Positions 53,686 to 63,899 are shown, counted from the first letter of the stretch. The stretch is 64,000 bases of DNA from an uncultured Sphingomonadaceae bacterium (GCA_947488845.1 CANLBM010000006.1:117544-181543); one strand, 5' to 3'. Notes: a model not told the origin generated them from the letters alone. Numbers and translations are program-made.

Positions 53686-54374
53686 CAGTGTTGCTCCACG
53701 CGTTCGACCAGGCCATCCTTGAAGATCACAATTTTGTGGGCAAAGGCCGCGAGTTCGGGTTCGTGGGTTACCATCATGATGGTGATACCGCGTTCCTTGT
53801 TGAACTGTGTCAATAGTTCCATGATTTCTTCCGATCGTTCGCTGTCGAGGTTGCCGGTCGGTTCATCCGCCAGCAGCACAGCCGGCTCCGTAACGATGGC
53901 GCGGGCGATGGCGACGCGTTGTTGTTGGCCGCCGGACAGTTCGTTCGGAGTATGATTGGCCCATGGAACAAGGCCCACGCTGTCAAGCGCCGCCAAGGCC
54001 AGTTTTCGCCTGTTCGCTGGACTTTCACCCCTGTAGAGCAGGGGCAATTCGACATTTTCAAGCGCCGACGTCCGGGGCAAAAGATTGAACCCCTGAAACA
54101 CAAAGCCGAGATAACGTCTGCGCAGCAAGGCTCGCTGATCAACATTGAGCGATTCAATCGGCACACCCTTGAAAAAATATGAGCCGGTGGTTTGCACATC
54201 AAGGCAACCCACGATATTCATCATCGTGGATTTGCCTGATCCGCTCGCTCCCATGATGGCGATGAAATCACCTTCATTTACCGCCAAATTGACGCCTTTG
54301 AGTGCCTGAAAAGCGGCCTCTCCCTCACCAAATGTCTTGGTGATATCGACCAGCTTGATGATCGGCTCATTCAT
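53685..54374 (-). CDS. ABC transporter ATP-binding protein, MacB/LolD type
   Basis: The 229-aa ATPase has the Walker A GASGSGKST (42-50), signature LSGGQQQRVAIARA, Walker B VLLADEPTGNLDSERS and the H-loop VTHEPELA. It powers the adjacent MacB-type permease. The adaptor stop overlaps its ATG, so the export operon is translationally coupled throughout. Confidence 0.93.
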   Translation of the reverse strand: MNEPIIKLVDITKTFGEGEAAFQALKGVNLAVNEGDFIAIMGASGSGKSTMMNIVGCLDVQTTGSYFFKGVPIESLNVDQRALLRRRYLGFVFQGFNLLPRTSALENVELPLLYRGESPANRRKLALAALDSVGLVPWANHTPNELSGGQQQRVAIARAIVTEPAVLLADEPTGNLDSERSEEIMELLTQFNKERGITIMMVTHEPELAAFAHKIVIFKDGLVERVEQH

Positions 54375-55681
54375 TCTGCCGCTTTTGCCTTTTGCCCGGT
54401 CACCACACGCTGTCCGACCTTGATATTCTTTCCGGTGACAGCCGTTTGACGACCATTGCTTTGCCCCGTGACAACGGTGATTTTTTGCAATTTGTCATCT
54501 TCACCCAGAACGTAGATTGTCTGCCGGCTGCCGACGCCGATTTCAGTTTCCTGAGTGACCTGGGTCCCGCCCGAGCGCGGCGGGCCGAATTCAAAGCCGC
54601 CGCTTTCTTCGGCCTCTTCGTTCTTCGGGGGAATGTAGCGGAGCGCTGCATTCGGGACCATCAGCACATTTTTCTCACCATGGGTCCGGATTGTCGCGGT
54701 CGCGGTCATTCCCGGCCTCAACTTCAAGTCATCATTGTTGAAATTGAGAAGAGCCGTATAGGAAACGACATCCGACGTAGAGGTGGAACTGCTACTCGAG
54801 CTGCCGGAAAGATTGGTTGACCCCAGATTCACTCTCAGAATCTTCGCCGGAAATTTCTTGCCGGGATAGGCGTCAACGGTAAAGCTGCCACTCTGTCCTG
54901 CCTCCACTTGCCCGACGTCCGCCTCGTCGACGGCAACTTCAAGCTGCATGCGGGCCAGATCTTCGGCGATGATGAAAAGAGATGGTGTGTTAAAAGACGC
55001 CTGCACGGTTTGTCCCGGGTCAATTAGCCGCTTCAGCACCACTCCTGACGTCGGCGCACGGATAGAGGCACGCGAGAGCTGGGTCTTGTTGGAAGACAGT
55101 TCGGCTTGCACGGCCGCAACATTGGCCCTTGCCGAATTCAAAGACGCTGCTGCCCTGGCCACTGCCGCTTTCTGCGCGGTCATTTCCGTGTCCGACGGAA
55201 CCTGGCCATCGGACATGCGATAGACTTCCTGCAACCGTCGCAACTGGGCCTGGGCCTCATCCAGCGACGCCTGAGCGCTGACAACCGATGCCCGACTCGC
55301 CGCCAGACTTGCCTGTGACTGCTTGACGATATCGATAAGCCGGTCGGTGTCGATTGTCGCAATAACCTGCCCTTTTGACACCCGGTCATTGACATCGACC
55401 AGGACCGTCCTGACGATACCGGATATTTCCGAACCGATTTCCACTTGCTCAGTCGGCGCAAGATTGCCGGTAGCGGTTACATCCACCGTGATATCGCCGC
55501 GCTTGACTGTATCGGTCACATATTCGGTGCCGGTATCGCTGAAGAATAGCTGGCTGACGAACAGGGCGACAAGACCGACTGCGACCGCCAGCAGGACCCA
55601 CTTGCCGTAACGCCATATTGGCGATGGTTCCGGAGTTTGCAGAAATTCATCCAGATTTGTGTTTTCGCCAGATGCGATCAT
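54371..55681 (-). CDS. macA: Periplasmic adaptor protein, MacA/HlyD type
   Basis: The 436-aa membrane-fusion protein has one N-terminal helix (about 28-50), a lipoyl-like barrel-sandwich (TVDVTATGNLAPTEQVEIGSEISGIVRTVLVDVNDRVSKGQVIATID), a long coiled-coil hairpin (about 115-195) and beta-barrel domains with ASIRAPTSGVVLKRLIDPGQTVQ and LRPGMTATATI. It couples the ABC subunits to the outer-membrane factor. Confidence 0.92.
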   Translation of the reverse strand: MIASGENTNLDEFLQTPEPSPIWRYGKWVLLAVAVGLVALFVSQLFFSDTGTEYVTDTVKRGDITVDVTATGNLAPTEQVEIGSEISGIVRTVLVDVNDRVSKGQVIATIDTDRLIDIVKQSQASLAASRASVVSAQASLDEAQAQLRRLQEVYRMSDGQVPSDTEMTAQKAAVARAAASLNSARANVAAVQAELSSNKTQLSRASIRAPTSGVVLKRLIDPGQTVQASFNTPSLFIIAEDLARMQLEVAVDEADVGQVEAGQSGSFTVDAYPGKKFPAKILRVNLGSTNLSGSSSSSSTSTSDVVSYTALLNFNNDDLKLRPGMTATATIRTHGEKNVLMVPNAALRYIPPKNEEAEESGGFEFGPPRSGGTQVTQETEIGVGSRQTIYVLGEDDKLQKITVVTGQSNGRQTAVTGKNIKVGQRVVTGQKAKAAE

Positions 55682-57090
55682 TTCGAGGCCTCTTCATTAT
55701 CGCCAGTTTGCGGCACAGGCTGCCACCCGCCGCCCAGGGCAAGATACAATTGGATCGCGGAAGTCAGGCGATCAGCCCGGGCCACTGCCAGGCTGTCATT
55801 AGCCGATAACAAGCTGCGCTCAGCCTCCAACAGCCGCTGGAAGTCAGTCAATCCGGCACGATAATTGACCCGCGCCAGAATTGCGGCGCTGCTGGACGCT
55901 ACACTCTGATCCGAAAATGCCGAGATACGCGACTCTGCCGTGCGCCGTGATATGGTGGCATTTTCCACTTCTTCGAGTGCTTTCAATATCGTCGAACGAT
56001 AGGCGGCAAATGCGCCATCCGCAGCCGCCATCTGCGAACGCACGGCAGATCTCCGGCTGCCCGCGTCAAAAATACTTTGCGCGATTGATGCAAACAGCCC
56101 CCCGGTCAGGATATCGGTGATATTGCCAAATTCACTGGAAGCGGACCCAAGATTGCCCGTGAGAATCAGTGACGGATATAGCTGCGCCTGAGCAACACCG
56201 ATCAGCGCTGTTGCTGCCGCAAGGTCGCGCTCGGAAGACAGAATGTCCGGGCGTTGACGCAATATGTTGGCCGGCGCGCCTCTGGTGATAAAATCCGGAA
56301 TGGCCGGAAGTCGACCATCATCGCCCAGCAAGCCATCAACTGCGCCGGGTGCCTGTCCGGTGAGCACCGCCAGGCGATAGCGCGCAGCCGCTTCGGACTG
56401 CTCCAATAACGGAATTATAGCGGCAGTTTGCGCCCTTTGGGCCTTGGCCTGCTCGACATCGACCGATGATACCAGTCCGGCCTGAGCGCGCCATTTGGCG
56501 ATCTGCAAATTGCTGTCCTGGTTCCGCAGACTGTCTTCGGCAATCAAGAGGCGGTCCTGCAAGGACCGAACTGTCACATAATTGCGCGCCAATTCTGCAG
56601 CGATCAGTGTCCGGACATTGGCGAGACTATATCCTGCTGCCTGATAGGAGGCGCGTGCCGCCTGGTTCGATCGTTTCAGGCCGCCGAATATATCCGCGCT
56701 CCAGCTGGCATCGATCGAGCGCGAAAAAGACCACCTGTCAGATGCTTCGGAATTGAAATTTCTGCCGCTGCTGCTCGAGTAACCGATGGCGGGCAATTGA
56801 TCGGCACCGGACTGGATCAGAGACTCTCTGGCCCGGACAACCAGTGTCGCTGATTGTGCAATATCGAGATTTTCCGACAGTGCCGTGTCGATTAATTCGG
56901 CAAGCACAGGATCGTCAAATTGAGACCACCATTCAGTTATGTCATCGCTAGAAACCTCGTCACTTCCAACAATATATTGTTCGGGCACAGCGAGGTCGGA
57001 TGTCGAATAGGGACGATAATCCGGTCCTTGCGTGCAACCCGTAAAAAACAGGCCGACGATAACTATTGAACGTGGAATTTGGGAAATCAT
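55678..57090 (-). CDS. Outer-membrane efflux lipoprotein (OprM/NodT type)
   Basis: The 470-aa TolC-family protein has a lipoprotein signal (lipobox FFTGC, Cys19) and the OprM layout, with TEWWSQFDDPVLAELIDTALSENLDIAQS, the RQRPDILSSERDLAAATALIGVAQAQLYPS motif and long helical repeats. It is the first gene of the four-gene export operon and overlaps the adaptor gene by 4 bp. The cargo could be macrolides, lipids or peptides; sequence does not say. Confidence 0.93.
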   Translation of the reverse strand: MISQIPRSIVIVGLFFTGCTQGPDYRPYSTSDLAVPEQYIVGSDEVSSDDITEWWSQFDDPVLAELIDTALSENLDIAQSATLVVRARESLIQSGADQLPAIGYSSSSGRNFNSEASDRWSFSRSIDASWSADIFGGLKRSNQAARASYQAAGYSLANVRTLIAAELARNYVTVRSLQDRLLIAEDSLRNQDSNLQIAKWRAQAGLVSSVDVEQAKAQRAQTAAIIPLLEQSEAAARYRLAVLTGQAPGAVDGLLGDDGRLPAIPDFITRGAPANILRQRPDILSSERDLAAATALIGVAQAQLYPSLILTGNLGSASSEFGNITDILTGGLFASIAQSIFDAGSRRSAVRSQMAAADGAFAAYRSTILKALEEVENATISRRTAESRISAFSDQSVASSSAAILARVNYRAGLTDFQRLLEAERSLLSANDSLAVARADRLTSAIQLYLALGGGWQPVPQTGDNEEASK

Positions 57091-57207
57091 TTGGTTTTGT
57101 AACGCCTCTCAAAGCAATTTTCGGAATTGAATTCGACCATATTGAATATCGGGGTAAATTCCCCAGTCTGAAGTTTTCTAGAAAACAGCCGTGTCTTGAA
57201 AGCAAAC

Positions 57208-57648
57208 CTATTTTATAAGAGCTTCATTGGTCCATTGAACAATCGATCCCGCAGGCATGGCTCCGGCCGTTCGTGATATCTCTTTGCCTTTTGATATCAA
57301 TATCAATGAAGGAATCGATCGAATGTTGAAACGTCCGGCTATCTCCTGTTCTGCTTCGGTATCCAGTTTTGCGACACGCACATTCGGTTCAAGCTGCCCA
57401 GCTGCCGCGTCAATCGCCGGTGCCATCTGACGGCACGGGCCACACCAGCTGGCCCAGAAATCAACAAGCAGTGGAATGTCGCTAATGCTGGCGTGTTTAG
57501 GGAAGTTCCCGGAATTCAGAATGACCGGCTTTCCCTCAAACAGGGGCTTGCCGCATTTCCCGCACTTACCGTTCCCCTTCAGCTTTTGCGATGGAATCCG
57601 GTTGGTCGTGCTGCAGGAGGGGCAAATGATCATCAATGGATCAGTCAT
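57208..57648 (-). CDS. trxC: Thioredoxin 2 (zinc-containing)
   Basis: The 146-aa protein has an N-terminal zinc ribbon (CPSC at 9-12 and CGKC at 29-32) and a thioredoxin domain with the active site WCGPC (68-72) and the cis-Pro SIPSLIL. TrxC is typically induced by oxidative stress and tolerates oxidising conditions. It is 117 bp upstream of the export operon on the same strand and may be co-expressed. Confidence 0.94.
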   Translation of the reverse strand: MTDPLMIICPSCSTTNRIPSQKLKGNGKCGKCGKPLFEGKPVILNSGNFPKHASISDIPLLVDFWASWCGPCRQMAPAIDAAAGQLEPNVRVAKLDTEAEQEIAGRFNIRSIPSLILISKGKEISRTAGAMPAGSIVQWTNEALIK

Positions 57649-57941
57649 ATATCAAGTCTCCCGTTCGTCTTGTTCGTTAATTTTGCAGGCTATGAACCGA
57701 TATCAGTTTCCGCATTATCGGTAACATTACGTATTTAGACAGCATGGTTGGTAACCCTAGTCAGAGTTTGATCCCAATACACCCAAATGATGAAAGGTAG
57801 CGGCATTGGAAAAGATGAGAATAAATCGCCAGCCAAAACCACAAATAATTTCTCGCGAATTAGGCGTGCAGCAGCCTGTAACTTCGTGATCGAAGCATTG
57901 TCGAAACCTAGGGATCAACCCTGAATTCGGTGAGAGACCCC

Positions 57942-59075
57942 ATGACAAGTAGAAATAAAATTCTGGTTCTTGCCTTGGCGACAGTTCTTGTTGCAGCAGG
58001 CATATATTATGCCTTCTCAGGAGATGCTGCGAAAGATTCCGATACAACTGCGGTAACGGCGACCGCCAAACCGGGAACCATTTCGGCAGCGCAAATCAAA
58101 AAGCTCGGCATCCGGATTGTCGCGGCACAGGCTGCTGACGAGGTTCCACTCGGCACCGTCCCGGCAATGGTCAGCTTACCACCGGAAGCAAGCGTCGCGG
58201 TAGCCGCACCATTTGATGGAGCGATAATCCGGCTGTTTGTGGTAGAGGGACAGGCGGTAGCGCAAGGAGCTGCCCTTGCATCGGTAAAAGCCCGCGAACC
58301 GTTGCAGATTGGCGCCGATCTGTCTCGGGCCCGTGCTCAATTGGGACTGGCCCAAGCGAACGCCCGGCGATTGAACCAGCTCACCAGCGAAGGCATTATT
58401 GCTGGCGCACGGGCTGACGAAGCCAATGCAGCGCTGCACGAAGCGCAGATCAACACATCCGAGTATCAACGAATATTGTCGCAAGCCGGTGCCGGAGGCA
58501 GCGGTCAGATGACCCTACGCGCACCAATCGGGGGCCGTGTATCAGCGATCAACGTCCAGACCGGCGGTCCGGTTGACACGATGACGGCACCTTTTGTGAT
58601 CGAGAAAACATCGTCTTACATGCTTGACATTCAATTGCCCGAACGGCTTGCGAAGAAAGTTATCCCCGGTCTGACGGTGGAGTTGCAATTGCCCGGGACA
58701 TCCGATGATGTTGATCCTGTTGCTGTCAGCGGAACGATCATTTCGGTCTCGCCTTCTCTCGACCCGATGACCCGTTCAGTCATGGCAAAAGCCCGCATCG
58801 GCGCAGCGCCCGGGATGGTTGCGGGTAAAAGCGTCCTGGTGACGATCAAGGGGGATGGCAGCGAGACCGGTGTGTCGGTTCCGGCAATGTCGGTCACGCG
58901 TATCGACGACAAGGACTATGTGTTCGTGCTTTCAGGCGATCGCTTTACCAGGCGCGAAGTGACACTGGTCGCTCAATCCGGCGACAACGCAATCCTGAGC
59001 GCTGGATTAAAGGCGAACGAAAAGGTCGCAGCGAACGGCATTGCCGAGCTCAAAGTCATGTTGGCCGAGGATTGA
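57942..59075 (+). CDS. RND adaptor, CzcB/CusB type
   Basis: The 377-aa membrane-fusion protein has a membrane anchor (about 5-24), the lipoyl module VAAPFDGAIIRLFVVEGQAVAQGAALASVKA, a coiled-coil stretch (about 130-170) and the barrel motif LRAPIGGRVSAINVQTGGPVDTMT. No metal-binding Met or His-rich N-terminal patch of CusB is evident. It starts at the ATG at 57942; a GTG four codons earlier is possible. It leads a three-gene heavy-metal efflux operon. Confidence 0.88.
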   Translation: MTSRNKILVLALATVLVAAGIYYAFSGDAAKDSDTTAVTATAKPGTISAAQIKKLGIRIVAAQAADEVPLGTVPAMVSLPPEASVAVAAPFDGAIIRLFVVEGQAVAQGAALASVKAREPLQIGADLSRARAQLGLAQANARRLNQLTSEGIIAGARADEANAALHEAQINTSEYQRILSQAGAGGSGQMTLRAPIGGRVSAINVQTGGPVDTMTAPFVIEKTSSYMLDIQLPERLAKKVIPGLTVELQLPGTSDDVDPVAVSGTIISVSPSLDPMTRSVMAKARIGAAPGMVAGKSVLVTIKGDGSETGVSVPAMSVTRIDDKDYVFVLSGDRFTRREVTLVAQSGDNAILSAGLKANEKVAANGIAELKVMLAED

Positions 59076-59079
59076 TCCT

Positions 59080-62000
59080 ATGCTCCGGCAACTGGTAGAA
59101 AAAGCTTTAGCCTTTCGCATGGTCGTGATCGCCATAGCCACCGGACTGGCGGGTTTTGGTGCCTATGCGTTTATCAACCTGCCCATCGATGCTTTCCCCG
59201 ATATCAGCTCGACGCAGGTGAAGATCATCCTCAAAGCGCCGGGTATGACACCTGAAGAAGTGGAAAGCCGGGTCATCACACCCATTGAAATGGAGATGCT
59301 TGGTATTCCCGATCAGACGGTCCTGCGTTCGGTGGCGAAATATGCCATCGCAGACATCACGATCGACTTTCAGGATACGACCGATATCTATTGGGCGCGT
59401 AGCCAGGTGGCGGAGCGGTTGAACGGAGTGATGGGAGAAATTCCGGCGACGGTAACCGGCGGAATGGCACCTATTTCAACGCCATTGTCAGACATGTATA
59501 TGTTCACGCTTGAAGGGCCACAATCGCTAGCTGAAAAACGCAGTATTCTGGATTGGGTCATACGACCGGCGCTACGCACGGTGCCCGGCGTAGCTGATGT
59601 CAACGCGCTCGGCGGCTATGTTGAAACTTATGAAGTCGTGCCCGACAATGCTGCGCTCGCCGCAACCAATCTAACCATTGAAGATTTGCGCAGCGCGATT
59701 GAAAGCAGCAATCGAAATGACGGTGCAGGACGGCTGACCACCGGAGAGGAATCTCTCATCGTCCGCGCGGTTGGCGCTATCCGGAACCTCGGTGATCTGT
59801 CGGACATCATTGTCAAATCCGAAGGCGGAATGGTTGTCCGTGTCGGCGATGTAGCGCAGGTCCGAACAGGCAGCCTCACCCGCTACGGTGCCGTCACCAA
59901 AAATGGCGAGGGCGAAGCCGTGCAAGGGCTGGTGATTGGCCTGCGCGGAGCAGATGCCAGCAAAGTGGTCGATGGTGTCAAGGAGCGGCTCAAGGAAATC
60001 GAACCCAGCTTGCCATCTTCGTTGAAGATCGACCCGTTTTATGATCGATCAGACCTGATTGAACGCGCCGTCGGCACGGTCGAATCAGCTTTGCTCGAAG
60101 CAACTGTATTGGTTGTCATTTTGCTGCTCCTTTTTCTCGGCGATATAAGGGCGTCGGTAATCGTTGCGCTCGCGCTGCCGATGGCAGCATTGTTCACCTT
60201 CATCGCCATGCGTTTTCTTGGTTTGACAGCCAATCTTATGAGCCTTGGCGGGCTAGCCATCGCGGTTGGTATCCTTGTCGACGGGGCGGTGGTCGTGGTC
60301 GAGAATGTTGTCGAACGGTTATCCGACGAAAAACACCGCGCTGCTGGTAAACTCCAAAATATCTTCATTGCCACAGCTGAAGTAGCAAAACCTGTTGCAT
60401 CTGGCCTTGCCATTATCGCACTGGTCTTCCTGCCGCTGCTCACACTGGAAGGACTTGAAGGCAAATTATTCGCGCCCGTTGCATTGACGATTGTGCTCGC
60501 GCTGCTTGCGGCGTTAATCTTATCGCTGACACTGGTTCCGGTTCTGGCCTATTTTGTTCTGAAAATACCCGCTGGCCATCACGAGCCTTGGTTGATGCGC
60601 AAATTGTCACCCTTCTACGAGCGACTATTGGGCAGTGCTTTTGGCCGGAAACCCATTGTATTTGCTGTTGCGGCCTTCTCTTTGCTGATCGCGGGACTTG
60701 CCTATAGTGTGACCGGAAAGACCTTTCTGCCGACCATGGATGAAGGGTCGATGATCGTTCAGCTGACCAAATTACCGAGCATCTCGATCGACCATAGCGT
60801 TGCTGGTGACATCAAGGTCCAGAAAGCCATTCTTGCTGAAGTTCCGGAAGTCACCGATGTGATCGCACGGGTTGGTAGCGACGAACTCGGACTCGATCCA
60901 ATGAGTCCGAATGAAACCGACAGTTTTCTGAAAATCAAGCCGCGTAGTGAATGGCAAGTGGCTGACAAGGATGAACTGACCGAGAAAATTCGCGAGGTGT
61001 TTGATGATTTGCCGGGTATCGAACCCAGCTTCACCCAGCCCATTGAAATGCGCATTTCCGAAATGCTCACCGGTGCGCGCGGCGATCTGGTGATCAAATT
61101 GTTCGGCTCAGATCTGGATGAACTCTCCCGGATTGCTGGAGAAATTCAGGGCCGACTGGAAAAAATTGAGGGCACAACTGAGGCGATGACCGTTGCCAAT
61201 GACACGGTTGACTATCTGCAGCTTGATATTGACCGGATGGCGGCGGGACGCAGCGGTATGCCAGTCGACATGATGCAGGACATGATGCGAGCTCAGATAG
61301 AAGGCGTGCACTCCGGCGTCGTTGCCGATGGCAACCGGCGCGTGCCCATCCTGATAAAGGGCGAAGGCAGTCGCGGCATGAGCCCGCAAAGCTTTGCCGA
61401 TCAGCTATACCGCTCGCCCACCGGCCAATTGGTGCGCGCCAGCGATATTGCTACGGTGCATCAGATTGCCGGACCAGTCAAACTGGAGCATGAAAACGGC
61501 TCGCGCTTTGCCATGGTTCAGGCCTTTGTTTCCGGACGCGACCTAGTTGGATATGTTGAAGAAGCCAAGGCCGATATCGGCGCAAATGTGAAACTGCCTT
61601 CCGGCTACCGCATCGTCTGGGGCGGGCAGTTTGAAAACCAGCAGCGGGCGTCGACGCGGCTGATGATTGTGCTTCCCATATCTCTAATTCTTATTTTTAT
61701 CGTTCTTTATGCGACCTTGAGTTCAGTGCGTGCATCCCTACTGATTTTGGTCAACATTCCCTTTGCGATGGTTGGCGGAATGGTGGCGCTGGCCGTGTCG
61801 GGAGAATATCTTTCCGTTCCCGCTTCCGTCGGCTTTATCGCGCTGCTCGGTATCGCAGTTCTCAATGGCTTGGTCATGGTCAGCTATTTTAGGCAGCTCC
61901 GCGAGCAAGGTCTGTCAATGGTAGATGCTGTTCGAGTCGGCGCCGCCCGCAGACTGCGCCCGGTCCTGATGACCGCCACCATTGCTGCCTTCGGACTGGT

Positions 62001-62190
62001 GCCATTATTATTTGCGACCGGTCCGGGATCGGAAATTCAGAAGCCGCTCGCGATCGTCGTAATCGGTGGTCTTGTCACCGCGACTATGCTGACGTTGATC
62101 CTGCTGCCAATATTATACGAGCGCTTCGGTGAGAATAAGGAAGAGCGGGAGGCCGGTGACCCGAACTTCGGCGAAGAGGTGCCATCATGA
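59080..62190 (+). CDS. Heavy-metal efflux RND pump, CzcA/CusA family
   Basis: The 1036-aa proton-driven pump has twelve membrane segments and two large periplasmic loops. The N-terminus (FRMVVIAIATGLAGFGAYAFINLPIDAFPDISSTQVKI) and the TM4 motif AVGILVDGAVVVVENVVERL belong to the heavy-metal (HME) branch of RND transporters. The motif does not by itself settle the metal: Co/Zn/Cd and Cu/Ag are both open. It starts 4 bp after the adaptor stop and its stop overlaps the outer-membrane gene (ATGA). Confidence 0.92.
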   Translation: MLRQLVEKALAFRMVVIAIATGLAGFGAYAFINLPIDAFPDISSTQVKIILKAPGMTPEEVESRVITPIEMEMLGIPDQTVLRSVAKYAIADITIDFQDTTDIYWARSQVAERLNGVMGEIPATVTGGMAPISTPLSDMYMFTLEGPQSLAEKRSILDWVIRPALRTVPGVADVNALGGYVETYEVVPDNAALAATNLTIEDLRSAIESSNRNDGAGRLTTGEESLIVRAVGAIRNLGDLSDIIVKSEGGMVVRVGDVAQVRTGSLTRYGAVTKNGEGEAVQGLVIGLRGADASKVVDGVKERLKEIEPSLPSSLKIDPFYDRSDLIERAVGTVESALLEATVLVVILLLLFLGDIRASVIVALALPMAALFTFIAMRFLGLTANLMSLGGLAIAVGILVDGAVVVVENVVERLSDEKHRAAGKLQNIFIATAEVAKPVASGLAIIALVFLPLLTLEGLEGKLFAPVALTIVLALLAALILSLTLVPVLAYFVLKIPAGHHEPWLMRKLSPFYERLLGSAFGRKPIVFAVAAFSLLIAGLAYSVTGKTFLPTMDEGSMIVQLTKLPSISIDHSVAGDIKVQKAILAEVPEVTDVIARVGSDELGLDPMSPNETDSFLKIKPRSEWQVADKDELTEKIREVFDDLPGIEPSFTQPIEMRISEMLTGARGDLVIKLFGSDLDELSRIAGEIQGRLEKIEGTTEAMTVANDTVDYLQLDIDRMAAGRSGMPVDMMQDMMRAQIEGVHSGVVADGNRRVPILIKGEGSRGMSPQSFADQLYRSPTGQLVRASDIATVHQIAGPVKLEHENGSRFAMVQAFVSGRDLVGYVEEAKADIGANVKLPSGYRIVWGGQFENQQRASTRLMIVLPISLILIFIVLYATLSSVRASLLILVNIPFAMVGGMVALAVSGEYLSVPASVGFIALLGIAVLNGLVMVSYFRQLREQGLSMVDAVRVGAARRLRPVLMTATIAAFGLVPLLFATGPGSEIQKPLAIVVIGGLVTATMLTLILLPILYERFGENKEEREAGDPNFGEEVPS

Positions 62191-63446
62191 GGAATGCCCT
62201 ATCCACCCTCTCGTTCTGCCTGGTGTTTATGGTTTCCATCCCCGCCGCTGCGCAAGACAATGCCGGAATGCCTGATGAAGCGGCGGTCCAGACGGCATTA
62301 GATGAGCATCCAAGCGTCATGGCAGCGCGCGCGCGTGTCGAGGCGGCCAGAGCAGATGCCCGGGCCCTCAAAGCCGGTCCCCATGAGGTGACCTTATCGG
62401 GCTCCTATATTCGCCGCGACGTAGATAATGAGGGTCGGTTCAATGAATATGAAGCGACCGTCATGCGACCTTTTCGCCTTCCCGGCAAGAAACGCCTCGA
62501 CAAGAAGGCGGGCGAATATGGCCTCATCGCTGCCGAGAATCGAGCCGAAGATGTAAAGCATCAAGCTGCGACCCTTTTGGCGGAACTATGGTGGGGCTGG
62601 CTGGGTTCAGCCGAAGAGGCTCGCGTCGATGCACAAGCAGTCAAAAATTATGAAGCAATGCTCGCGTCGGTAACGCGACGAATGCAACTACGCGATGCTG
62701 CCCAGCTTGATGTTGATCATGCTGAAGCCGCTTTGGGAGCCGCAAGGCTGGCCGCAGAGCAATCAAGGGGACGAACAGAGCTCGGCCACGCGCGTCTCGC
62801 CGCCCAATACCCGAGCTTACCACTACCCGTTGAAGCGCCGCAGCTTCCCCTCCCAACGGTTCCTGAAGTCGGGTTTGCAGCACTGCGCGATCTGGTTATC
62901 GCGCGCAGCCACGAAATTGCCGCGGCCGATGCGGAAGCTGCCCGGGTAAATACACTAGCGGAGCGGACCCGGCGTGACCGCATTGCCGATCCGTCATTGG
63001 GCTTTCGGGTATTCAGCGAGCGGGACGGTTTGGAAAAGGGCGTCGGACTTATCGCTTCCATTCCTCTTGGTGGCAGCCATCGCAGCGCGCTGGCCGACCG
63101 CGCAGAGAGGGAAGCACAGGCCGTTAGTGCCGAAGCAGGCGCGGTGCGGTTCGACGTTCAAGAAATGGCTGACACGGGATTGGCATCCGCCGACGCTGCC
63201 TGGCGTTCTTGGAAGCGGAGCCGGGAAGGCATGAAGGCACAGGTGGATGGAGTGACAAAAATGCGGCGTGGCCATGAGCTAGGCGCATTTGATCTGTCCG
63301 ATCTGCTGCTGGTTGAACGCATGACCCACGATGCATTTCGTTCTGAAGTTCAAGCGAGAAAAGATGCGTTGCTGGCCATCACCAATCTCCGGATTGACAG
63401 TCATACTCTTTGGATCGGTGATGATCATCGCGAGGCGGAGCAATGA
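62187..63446 (+). CDS. Outer-membrane efflux protein, CzcC/CusC (TolC) family
   Basis: The 419-aa protein has a signal peptide (1-22, cleavage after AAA) and the TolC-like helical repeats (VQTALDEHPSVMAARARVEAARADARALKAGPHEVTLSGSY; FAALRDLVIARSHEIAAADAEAARVNTLAERTRRDRIADPSLGFRVF). It completes the RND tripartite efflux system and overlaps the pump gene by 4 bp. Confidence 0.88.
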   Translation: MRNALSTLSFCLVFMVSIPAAAQDNAGMPDEAAVQTALDEHPSVMAARARVEAARADARALKAGPHEVTLSGSYIRRDVDNEGRFNEYEATVMRPFRLPGKKRLDKKAGEYGLIAAENRAEDVKHQAATLLAELWWGWLGSAEEARVDAQAVKNYEAMLASVTRRMQLRDAAQLDVDHAEAALGAARLAAEQSRGRTELGHARLAAQYPSLPLPVEAPQLPLPTVPEVGFAALRDLVIARSHEIAAADAEAARVNTLAERTRRDRIADPSLGFRVFSERDGLEKGVGLIASIPLGGSHRSALADRAEREAQAVSAEAGAVRFDVQEMADTGLASADAAWRSWKRSREGMKAQVDGVTKMRRGHELGAFDLSDLLLVERMTHDAFRSEVQARKDALLAITNLRIDSHTLWIGDDHREAEQ

Positions 63447-63722
63447 GCCGCCATATTTTTGCAGAATATCTGCTGTCGAGGGCTCGCACCGAATCGGTAA
63501 GCGTCCAGAATTGGGGCGGTAACCAAAGGTCCGCTTTCCACCGCCCAGCATCCAATAGCGGACAGTCTCCTCCCGGCCCAATTGCCGTCGGCCCGAAATG
63601 CGCCCGATTTCGGATACAGCATCTCGATTTGTTAGTTCCCAATAGCAAGATCAATCTGTGCCAGATTGGATCACTGCTTAAAACGTGCCTTTGTTAAGCA
63701 ATTTCCTCATCCTAAGAGCTCT
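63447..63722. other. Intergenic region
   Basis: About 275 bp after the efflux operon with no supported gene. A possible stem, GTCCGCT ... AGCGGAC, with a 22-nt loop, lies near 63528-63563; it has no T-tract but may help end the operon transcript. Confidence 0.35.
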
Positions 63723-63899
63723 ATGTCTATTACAGGAACAAACTTAGAGATCATTGTGCAACATTCTAGAAAACCCAAAAAAAATAAATCATCAAAGTAT
63801 ATTAGCCGTGCTGCAGCTCGCAATCTTCATCACGCGACGAGATTTGCAAAACAAGTTGGGGGGCAACAGTCAGCTAGGACGTATCCGAACAGTGAATAG
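63723..63899 (+). CDS. Small basic protein, doubtful
   Basis: A 58-codon frame begins at an ATG at 63723 (MSITGTNLEIIVQHSRKPKKN) and continues KSSKYISRAAARNLHHATRFAKQVGG. It is strongly basic and AT-rich. No clear ribosome site and no family are seen. It may be a true small gene or part of the IS flank. Confidence 0.25.
   Translation: MSITGTNLEIIVQHSRKPKKNKSSKYISRAAARNLHHATRFAKQVGGQQSARTYPNSE

Noticed and set aside
59080..62190. Naming the RND pump cusA or czcA
   Set aside because: The TM4 motif shows a heavy-metal RND pump but does not decide between Cu/Ag and Co/Zn/Cd.
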